Of a stretch of 28,979 nt of DNA, positions 23,185 to 28,979 are shown one piece after another. Positions within the stretch are counted from its first letter, which is position 1. Each line of letters begins with the position of its first letter. The stretch lies in contig DAZU01000127.1 in NCBI GenBank assembly GCA_002507425.1, positions 1 through 28,979 on the forward strand, read 5' to 3'. The stretch comes from Euryarchaeota archaeon UBA53. Its GTDB lineage: Archaea; Thermoplasmatota; Poseidoniia; Poseidoniales; Poseidoniaceae. The position numbers and the translations under genes are program-made. Under the pieces are notes generated by a model. It worked only from the letters and a program-made list of their open reading frames with translations. It had not been told where the DNA came from and made no database searches.

Positions 23185-23613
23185 ATGCGAATCGATGGAC
23201 TGGTATGCTCAGGCTTGGGTCGAGCTCACATATTTATGTCACAGCACCATTATCAAGAGCAGTTCAAGACTATAATTGGCAGAAGTGCTTGGCCTGGCAC
23301 ATTAAATGTTTCAGTAAGGGATGATTCTTTGATTAATTATCGAAAACTTAGGGTCTCAGCAGGACTCGATGACGGAGAAGCGAGTAGTATAACAGCACAC
23401 AGAATAAAAGGATTCGACAGAGATGGAGTTTCATTTGGTGGTGCTACGGCTTTTTTGGGAAAATTAAGATGCCATGAAGGTGAACACGACTGTGCAATCT
23501 TGATTCCTGATCTTACCCGACACGAGGATGTTGTTGAAGTAATAGCAGGTATATTTCTGCGTGAGACATGCAGCATGGTAGACGGAGATAAGGTTAGTAT
23601 TCACCTTGCATAA
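23185..23613 (+). CDS. ribK: CTP-dependent riboflavin kinase (archaeal RibK, DUF120)
   Basis: Archaeal RibK makes FMN from riboflavin with CTP as phosphate donor, unlike the bacterial/eukaryotic ATP enzyme. From the ATG at 23185 the product is 142 residues, close to the ~130-140 of the family. Landmarks are RIDGLVCSGLGRAHIFM (2-18), the Thr-Leu-Asn metal/riboflavin motif WPGTLNVSV (36-44), HRIKGFDRDGVSFGG (72-86), AILIPDLTRHEDVVEVIA (104-121) and LRETCSMVDGDKVSI (125-139). An upstream extension to 23116 (Cys-rich, no family match) is unlikely because the TATA-like box lies inside it. GGGTG precedes the ATG by 4 bases. The 3' end overlaps truA by 20 bases, tail-to-tail. This is one of the clearest archaeal markers here. 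Confidence 0.93.
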   Translation: MRIDGLVCSGLGRAHIFMSQHHYQEQFKTIIGRSAWPGTLNVSVRDDSLINYRKLRVSAGLDDGEASSITAHRIKGFDRDGVSFGGATAFLGKLRCHEGEHDCAILIPDLTRHEDVVEVIAGIFLRETCSMVDGDKVSIHLA

Positions 23614-24472
23614 TATCGAACTGACGAATCAAAATCTCCTTTTGTTGAAGTCTGCAAATTTCTTTCCACCGCTTACTAGACCTATCCGGTTCTGGGACTG
23701 ATAATTCTTTTACATCTAAGTCAGGGATATTTTCCCAAGAAACTGACCAAAGAATAAGCCAATCCGGTTCTGCTAACCCAAGATCGATTTCAGTTTCGGG
23801 GTTATCCCTCGCAAAAATCAGTGTGTCAATCTCTTTATTGCCAGCTATTACAGAATAAATAGCGTTGGCAATACGCCTTACTTGGTTCCAAACAAAAGCC
23901 TCACCTACTATTTCAAAACCAATAATTCTCTCTGAATCCAACCATGGTTTACAGGATTCTATAACCCTCCTCGTAGTTCTTCCTGGCTCCCTTCGACAAT
24001 AGTTAGACCAGTCGTGATTTCCTTCAAAAATAGCGCACAGCTCTGTGAAAAATTCTAATTCTGGCTCTCTCCATTTCTCCATACATTCCATTCTATATCT
24101 GTAAGTGCGATTAAGCGCCCTGCGAGGGCTCCAATCGTTAGAAACCTTCCTAGCATCAAAAATTGATATATTATCTGGAACTTGATGGCCAATGGCTTTG
24201 ATGAAACCTCGCTCTCCCATCGCTTCCCATTTATCAGAATCTAAATCAATAAAGCCACCATTCATTCTTACGTGTACTCCAGAGTCGGTTCGACTAGCCA
24301 ATGAGACTGGCATTCTATCATTTGTCCACTTTAATTTTTTTTTGAAGATATGCATTAGAGTACCCTGGACAGTAGGTACATCTGGTTGGACTTGACTTCC
24401 GTGAAAAGTATCACCGTAATGGCCAAAACGGAAGGCGATTCGCGCCTTCTGCAAAAACCTCACCTCACTCAT
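23594..24472 (-). CDS. truA: tRNA pseudouridine(38-40) synthase TruA
   Basis: TruA turns uridines 38-40 of the tRNA anticodon arm into pseudouridine. The 292 residues include the opening strand ARIAFRFGHYGDTFHGSQVQPDVPTVQG (10-37) and the catalytic block SLASRTDSGVHV (57-68) with nucleophile Asp63. Later come RRALNRTYRYRM (115-125 region), FEGNHDWSNYCRR, and the C-terminal FVWNQVRRIANAI, equivalent to the usual FLxxMVRxxxG. Family length is 250-290. Its ATG overlaps the TPR gene's end by 8 bases (GATGAGTGA), so they are coupled. No defect was seen. Confidence 0.94.
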   Translation of the reverse strand: MSEVRFLQKARIAFRFGHYGDTFHGSQVQPDVPTVQGTLMHIFKKKLKWTNDRMPVSLASRTDSGVHVRMNGGFIDLDSDKWEAMGERGFIKAIGHQVPDNISIFDARKVSNDWSPRRALNRTYRYRMECMEKWREPELEFFTELCAIFEGNHDWSNYCRREPGRTTRRVIESCKPWLDSERIIGFEIVGEAFVWNQVRRIANAIYSVIAGNKEIDTLIFARDNPETEIDLGLAEPDWLILWSVSWENIPDLDVKELSVPEPDRSSKRWKEICRLQQKEILIRQFDIMQGEY

Positions 24473-24980
24473 CAGAGTTTAATCTTTCAGCGGCATCCTC
24501 AGCGCTGAAACCTAATCCACCGACCGCCCATACTAGGGCTTGCCTAAGCCAAGGTTGTATCATAGGGTTGTCCATCGGTTGACCAACTCTTTCAATTGCA
24601 TCGACGATTAATCTGCTTGCATCGAAAAGGGTATCTTCAACAGGTATTTCATTCAATTCTGCCATTTTCTCTAGGCGCTGGTATTCTTTTATTGCCATAG
24701 GAATTCTACCGCAATCGAGACAGAAGTTGGCAAACGAAGCAACATACTCTAAGTTTTCTTCATCTAATTGCATTGCTTTTTTGTAGACTTGCATAATTTT
24801 ACCGGCAGGGACATCCTCTTCCATGTCCATAGATAAACGCATGAAAGCAGATTCAGCCCAGCCATAGTGGGCCATTGCGTTTTCCGGTTCAGCTTCTCTT
24901 GCTTTTTCAAACAAGTGCATTGCGTCTGTGAAGTTACCGCTCGATAAAGCCATGCCTGCCTGTTGTATGAGTTCGGTCAT
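24465..24980 (-). CDS. TPR-repeat protein
   Basis: The 171-residue product is all-helical, with tetratricopeptide signatures: AGMALSSGNFTDAMHLFEKAREAEPENAMAHYGWAES (8-44) is a full repeat. VYKKAMQLDEENLEYVASFANFCLDCGRIPMAIKEYQRLEKM (~65-106) makes up most of two more. The C-terminal third has weaker helices ending in a short acidic tail. TPR proteins serve as binding scaffolds; the partner is not visible. It has no signal peptide and should be cytoplasmic. It is the upstream member of an overlapping pair with truA and lies 47 bases after the PH-like membrane protein. Co-transcription with truA is likely, but a link to tRNA modification is not shown. Confidence 0.8.
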   Translation of the reverse strand: MTELIQQAGMALSSGNFTDAMHLFEKAREAEPENAMAHYGWAESAFMRLSMDMEEDVPAGKIMQVYKKAMQLDEENLEYVASFANFCLDCGRIPMAIKEYQRLEKMAELNEIPVEDTLFDASRLIVDAIERVGQPMDNPMIQPWLRQALVWAVGGLGFSAEDAAERLNSDE

Positions 24981-25027
24981 AAGGGGTCGTTACACAACGG
25001 GTTTTTGAAACCTATGTGAGATTCGTA

Positions 25028-26026
25028 TTATTCGGTTAATTGCTCTTTTATCTCACTTAGCATTCCCGATTGACTGTGCTTTTGATGCATTTCATTGAGC
25101 AGTTTTTCAACAGATTTCCAATTTGTTACGCAGTAGAATGAAAATCTAGGGTCTGGCAAATCGATTTTTCTTGTCCTTTGGTATGTTATAAATCCAAACA
25201 GTCTCCTAAAAATTCCTTTAGCAACTTCTGCTTCCGGACTGGCTGAATCACTGTTGGAAGCGGCTGCACCTGCTGTTACAGCCATAGCATCTTCTCCGAT
25301 ACCTAGTTGACTTCCAGTGTCACATATTATCGTATTATATCCCAGAATTGCTCCCATAAATGTTCTTTGAGTTCTAACTTCGTTGATATTGTCAAACAGG
25401 ATCCTTCTACCATCTCCCGGAATTACGAGGTGTTGGGTAAATATTACACGATGATTGGTGATTGCGTAATGGAAACTGCGTTGATAGAACAATGTAAGGA
25501 CGACAAATAGAATAGACCAAAAGAATCCAAAACCAATGTAGTAGAAATCATCAATGGGTATAAAATCAGTCTCTATTATACCAAGTGTTTCCAATATATT
25601 GTCTATGCTTAAAATCATAGGTGTAAAAGTGACAATCAGAAGATAAATTGTTGTCCACTTTCCACTTGTAGAACCATTTAACATTCTGTTAAACCATGTG
25701 ATTATTAACATTACAATAACGAACCCAAAATTACCAAATTTTCCAAAATTAATGATTCCATCAATTATTTTTGACATAGTGCTCTCTGCGCTCCAGTCGA
25801 TTTCAAACATCCAATGCGCAAACAGAATGAGCAGAGCAACCCCATACATAGGTGTAAATGCGAATATTGAGGGTTTGATGTCATGCATTATGTTCTCGTC
25901 AGCCGTAAGGCGGAATTTCTCTCTTAAACCTGAGGTACTTAGTCCAGTATTTGCGGTAGATTCACCTGCATGTGACTCCAAATCGGTAGTATCGCTTTCG
26001 GTTTCTGACACATCTTCATCGGCCAT
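25028..26026 (-). CDS. Membrane protein with PH-like (DUF304/bPH2) domain
   Basis: The 332 residues start with a polar acidic region (1-50). Hydrophobic segments follow near 53-72, 97-113, 125-143 and 160-182. Then comes a PH-like stretch: FHYAITNHRVIFTQHLVIPGDGRRILFDNINEVRTQRTFMGAILGYNTI (~185-232). It follows the DUF304/bPH2 pattern, y-x-lTxxRvi...G.....r.I....I..v....s...r.lGyG.i. An Ala/Ser-rich loop (~240-260) interrupts the domain before RKIDLPDPRFSFY. Such proteins sit in the cytoplasmic membrane and have no fixed function. AGGAAGAGAT precedes the ATG. It lies 60 bases after the CrtC-like gene on the same strand. Confidence 0.78.
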   Translation of the reverse strand: MADEDVSETESDTTDLESHAGESTANTGLSTSGLREKFRLTADENIMHDIKPSIFAFTPMYGVALLILFAHWMFEIDWSAESTMSKIIDGIINFGKFGNFGFVIVMLIITWFNRMLNGSTSGKWTTIYLLIVTFTPMILSIDNILETLGIIETDFIPIDDFYYIGFGFFWSILFVVLTLFYQRSFHYAITNHRVIFTQHLVIPGDGRRILFDNINEVRTQRTFMGAILGYNTIICDTGSQLGIGEDAMAVTAGAAASNSDSASPEAEVAKGIFRRLFGFITYQRTRKIDLPDPRFSFYCVTNWKSVEKLLNEMHQKHSQSGMLSEIKEQLTE

Positions 26027-26086
26027 AACTATCTCTTCCTAATGTATATCAAAACATGGACGATGATGAACCTTACGGCGTTTAAG

Positions 26087-27211
26087 TTAGTGAAGTAAGC
26101 CCCAAGAGTGCTCTGCATTACCGTGGATAGTCGTCCAATCACGCCTATACCTAATCCCTAATTCATCATCAATTTCTAACTTAATCACATCCAAAGGATA
26201 CTCGTTGTAAGTTAAGTGTGATGCCATACCTCCTCTTGTCGGCTGGTCGAAAGTCCAATGCGCTCTTGTGACAGCCTTCGCTTCTATTCTAACTTCAGTC
26301 ACACCATTCCACATATGAATGTGAAATGTCGGCAAATTATCGGGATTGCACGTTCTTTCTACCCGCAACTCACTGAACCTCTCGGTTCGCTGCCTACTAA
26401 CATCGTGAAACAATCCTCCCATTGAGAGGGGGAAATGTGTGAAATCTCTATCCTTCCATGGTTCAGAATTTTTCGATGTCATTGTAGGGGATATGTGAGG
26501 CAAAAACCAGTCTATGTAGGAACCATCATCAAAATGAAGCATCCCCCAGAACCAAGGAGGAGAGGGTGCTTGGACACATACTTTCTGGAAGTAAGCAGTA
26601 CCATTTACAGATTCTTCACCAACCTTTCCTTTGCATATTGAACCGTGTAATCTAGAGATGCCATATCCCATGCCTAGGCCATATTCTGATTGAGCAACTT
26701 TGAGACTCGACATTGCAGGATTCCACGGGAACATTTTCAGATCAAATTTACCATAATCAGTATCAAGTTTGACCCAGAATTCATCTTCCTCAGCATTTAG
26801 ACCCATGGAATATTCTTGCGCAGTGTGGGACGCGATGATTCCACCTTTTTTGAACGGCCATTCCGGATGGTTTTCTGCTAGAACTATTATCCTACTTTTT
26901 TCTAAAACCAATGGTTCGACCAATTCATGTCCATCGTAATACCAAGCTGCAACCATTCCATCCATAGCAATACTTCCTTTTCCATCAAAGCCAGGTCTTC
27001 CCGATGGCTCCCATGGTACACCATTTACCTCCACAAAGGAATTATCTTTTGTCGACCATAGGACCATCAGTTGTCTTCCTGCTGGATTCTTTTCATCACC
27101 ATCAAGCATCACTAACCACCACCACCAATCCCAGGTCAAATGGTGTATAGGTGCCAAGGTTTGTAACTCCCACAGACTAGATAACTCGCCTGTAAACTTA
27201 GGTTTACCCAT
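26087..27211 (-). CDS. CrtC/AttH-type lipocalin-like protein
   Basis: The 374-residue product is rich in Trp, Gly and beta-type sequence with no membrane helix or signal peptide. It contains LTWDWWWWLVMLDGDEKNPAGRQLMVLWST near the start. Further on are GIIASHTAQEYSMGLN, a central AYFQKVCVQAPSPPWFWGMLHFDDGSYIDWF, and a last strand pair. The paired Trp-rich sheets recall the CrtC (hydroxyneurosporene synthase)/AttH/Svf1 double-lipocalin group, which bind or modify lipids or carotenoids. The match is by pattern only. The ATG at 27211 overlaps the permease stop as TGATG, which excludes the longer frame from 27256. Coupling to an ABC exporter suggests a lipid-like or hydrophobic cargo; that is inference. 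Confidence 0.6.
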   Translation of the reverse strand: MGKPKFTGELSSLWELQTLAPIHHLTWDWWWWLVMLDGDEKNPAGRQLMVLWSTKDNSFVEVNGVPWEPSGRPGFDGKGSIAMDGMVAAWYYDGHELVEPLVLEKSRIIVLAENHPEWPFKKGGIIASHTAQEYSMGLNAEEDEFWVKLDTDYGKFDLKMFPWNPAMSSLKVAQSEYGLGMGYGISRLHGSICKGKVGEESVNGTAYFQKVCVQAPSPPWFWGMLHFDDGSYIDWFLPHISPTMTSKNSEPWKDRDFTHFPLSMGGLFHDVSRQRTERFSELRVERTCNPDNLPTFHIHMWNGVTEVRIEAKAVTRAHWTFDQPTRGGMASHLTYNEYPLDVIKLEIDDELGIRYRRDWTTIHGNAEHSWGLLH

Positions 27212-28530
27212 CAATCCACTTCCTTTCCTTTGAAAATAGATTGTCCGATAAACCAAGCAGCAATTCCTTGCACCACTAATACCATTGTGGAAATCACCAG
27301 TGCAAGCCAGTTGCTAACCCCTAGGTTATGTCCTCCGCTAAATGCATTGAGTGGTTCAGCCCCTGGTAAGGCTGCATAACTCATCTCTCCAAGCCAGTTT
27401 TCCTCGCCATGACCTCCTCCCCACAAACCTACTTCAATCAAATACCAATTGTCAGGCCATGCCAAAGAAACTCCTGCGTCTACTATTATCATACCCCAGC
27501 CGATTACCGAGACGTAGCGTATAGATGAACTTCCACCTGATAGAATTGTCACAAAAGCCATGCCTAACTCCCAAGCAGCAAATAAAATAGCAAGAATCAC
27601 ACCGTTTTTCCATATAATTCCAAATCCACAAAATATTGTTCCATATACTAAAGAAACCATCATTGCCGCCCAAGCAATTGACATCCAAACGACAATATCG
27701 CCCCATCTGAATAAATCATCACTCGGTCCGGTAAGGCCTGTGATTATACACAATATTACGCACAATGCTAGGATGAATGGCCATGTAATACCAATATATC
27801 CAAGCATACGGTATAACAAAACTTCTCCTCGCGAAATTGGCTTTGCCAACATGTAATGAATTGTTCCATCACTCATTTCTTCTCGGATTAAACCTGTAGC
27901 TAAGAATAAAGGCAGGAATATGCCGAGTAAGTATATGATTCCGAACTTCCCAATGCCAAGTATGAACGCTCTATGCCCCGCCTCTTTTCCGTATTTATCT
28001 TCATCAGGGTCTTCATCAACTCCTCCGTCGGCATCTATTGTTAAGGTATTATTTTCAATATCCAAAAGGACACCTATGTCGCATTCAACCCCATTATCAT
28101 TGGTATCTCTTTGACTAGGTGTGTCCTTTCTAGTACAGTCACCATCATCATCCTCGCCGACATAATTCATGCCTTCAGAAAGTTGCCCCCAGTCAATATC
28201 ATCTTCATTTATCCATTTTTCTGGCGGGTCAGGTTCTACGTCATCCGGAAAATCATCGGGGTTATTCGGATCGGTTCCATATACAGCTTCTTGACCGTTG
28301 GGGTAACCATCACCATCATAATCAAACGAATCCATATCATTGTCTATTGCCTCGATTTCACTATTCATTGCTTCAATGTAAAACAATAACATCAGCAACA
28401 TCGCTAATGTTGAAGCAATCATCACTATCCATGTAGATAGCCTTGTTCGATACTGACGAAGAGTGAATTCTGCAATCGCAGTAGATTTACGGTCTAGTTT
28501 TGACCAAACATTGTCCATCTTACTACTCAA
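27211..28530 (-). CDS. ABC-2 type transporter permease with calcium-loop insert
   Basis: This is the membrane subunit of an ABC exporter. The 439 residues start with a polar region and helix 1 (31-52). An outer insert of ~130 residues follows (55-185), then about five more helices (190-212, 240-270, 275-310, 320-345, 400-430). The coupling segment REEMSDGTIHYMLAKPISRGEVLLYRMLGY (214-243) is the NosY/ABC-2 signature. The insert holds thrombospondin-3/dockerin-like Asp loops: DNDMDSFDYDGDGYPNGQE (63-81) with GTDPNNPD, and EDDDGDCTRKD...DTNDNGVECD (126-151) with a Cys pair. The TTG at 28530 overlaps the ATPase stop as TTGA, six bases after GGGGGG; an ATG at 28518 is an alternative. The stop overlaps the CrtC-like ATG. 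Confidence 0.87.
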   Translation of the reverse strand: MSSKMDNVWSKLDRKSTAIAEFTLRQYRTRLSTWIVMIASTLAMLLMLLFYIEAMNSEIEAIDNDMDSFDYDGDGYPNGQEAVYGTDPNNPDDFPDDVEPDPPEKWINEDDIDWGQLSEGMNYVGEDDDGDCTRKDTPSQRDTNDNGVECDIGVLLDIENNTLTIDADGGVDEDPDEDKYGKEAGHRAFILGIGKFGIIYLLGIFLPLFLATGLIREEMSDGTIHYMLAKPISRGEVLLYRMLGYIGITWPFILALCVILCIITGLTGPSDDLFRWGDIVVWMSIAWAAMMVSLVYGTIFCGFGIIWKNGVILAILFAAWELGMAFVTILSGGSSSIRYVSVIGWGMIIVDAGVSLAWPDNWYLIEVGLWGGGHGEENWLGEMSYAALPGAEPLNAFSGGHNLGVSNWLALVISTMVLVVQGIAAWFIGQSIFKGKEVD

Positions 28531-28979
28531 AGTGCGCCCCCCGTAAGGTATTTTAGAATAGATTCTAAATCGTCATCAAGATTATCTATCCCCGTGACTT
28601 TCTGCTTGCTTTCGACAATTATTTCAGGGAGTTTTTTGTGAACTTCTCCTAAATGTTTGGTTTCAATAATCAGGTTGTCAGAATTAGCAAAAGACATTCC
28701 TGTCACTTCATCAATTTTCATTAAATCCTTTGCCAATTCGCGTGGATTCTCACAATTAAGCATAATTTTGTGGGGATGCTGGTCAAGCATTTCTCGAATT
28801 GCATGAGAGTTTCCCAATGCCAGTATTCTACCTCTATGTAGAATAACAATTTGTTCAGTAATCCTTTCGATTTCGTTTAAGATATGACTTGAAACTAACA
28901 CAGTTCGACCCATAGCACCGAGTTCTTTTATGACATTCATGATGGTTGTTCTTGCTAAAGGGTCGCAACCTTGTAATGG
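28527..28979 (-). CDS. ABC transporter ATP-binding subunit (5' end outside window)
   Basis: Only the last ~150 residues are in the window. They begin with PLQGCDPLARTTIMNVI, the D-loop region after Walker B, and continue with TVLVSSHILNEIERITEQIVILHRGRILALG, the H-loop (switch His) and following strand. Walker A, the signature motif and Walker B lie outside. A ~75-residue C-terminal domain follows, as in the CcmA/NatA-type exporters that pair with ABC-2 permeases. Its frame runs open past the ATG at 28940 to the window edge, so that ATG is internal. It is coupled to the downstream permease by a TTGA overlap. Confidence 0.93.
   Translation of the reverse strand, partial: PLQGCDPLARTTIMNVIKELGAMGRTVLVSSHILNEIERITEQIVILHRGRILALGNSHAIREMLDQHPHKIMLNCENPRELAKDLMKIDEVTGMSFANSDNLIIETKHLGEVHKKLPEIIVESKQKVTGIDNLDDDLESILKYLTGGAL

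Noticed and set aside
1..28979. CRISPR array, insertion sequence or prophage
   Set aside because: No regularly spaced repeats, transposase, integrase or terminal repeats were seen; genes are housekeeping or membrane types with even composition.

Overview
The window looks like chromosome of a mesophilic planktonic archaeon. A Marine Group II/III (Poseidoniales-like) euryarchaeon is my best guess. Archaeal marks are a CTP-dependent riboflavin kinase (RibK/DUF120), an archaeal-type PheRS alpha chain, a DUF835 protein, TATA-like boxes instead of bacterial -35/-10 promoters, and GGAGG/GGTGAT-type ribosome sites. Several proteins have secreted or membrane-anchored parts with Asp-rich calcium-loop motifs and many N-x-S/T sequons. 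FolD, TatC and a mitochondrial-type citrate synthase fit a euryarchaeon with much bacterial-type metabolism. The genus assignment is inference; no rRNA is present. The region is AT-rich and very compact: no gene-free stretch exceeds 300 bases, neighbours often overlap by 1-32 bases, and no mobile element, CRISPR array or integrase was seen.

Layout. Bases 1-6200 form a minus-strand run: pheS, a four-helix membrane protein, two tandem YbjQ/DUF74 genes, pyruvate kinase, and an incomplete secreted protein whose N-terminal ectodomain reads like the eukaryotic CD36/SR-B/LIMP-2 family. A tRNA-Thr(TGT) with encoded CCA follows (6319-6394, minus). Bases 6469-10664 form a plus-strand run: class I aminotransferase, zinc-ribbon membrane protein, folD, acidic-tail membrane protein, PHP phosphoesterase. 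Bases 10633-14634 (minus) hold tatC, an Aur1-like PAP2 protein with an extra outer domain, and a UMF1/Atg22-type transporter with a ~140-residue insert. A glycerophosphodiesterase-like gene (14726-15739, plus) seems to carry its catalytic HRG motif at the wrong end. Citrate synthase (minus) lies convergent to it, behind a 175-base upstream region with a TATA box and paired TACAAA/TTTGTA repeats.

Bases 17069-20514 (minus) are a two-gene unit: a DUF835 protein followed, through a TTGA stop-start overlap, by an AAA+ ATPase closely resembling the DnaA ATPase domain but without the DnaA DNA-binding domain. Two unrecognised membrane proteins (20622-21922, plus) follow. A glycine C-acetyltransferase-like enzyme (minus) and ribK (plus) diverge from a shared palindromic TATA-like box. 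Bases 23594-28979 (minus) hold an ABC exporter (ATPase cut by the window edge, permease with calcium-loop insert), a CrtC/lipocalin-like protein overlapping the permease stop, a PH-like membrane protein, a TPR protein and truA.

The strongest leads for new biology are the CD36-like protein, the DUF835 + DnaA-like ATPase pair, and the apparently permuted glycerophosphodiesterase. All calls come from reading the sequence; no database search was possible.
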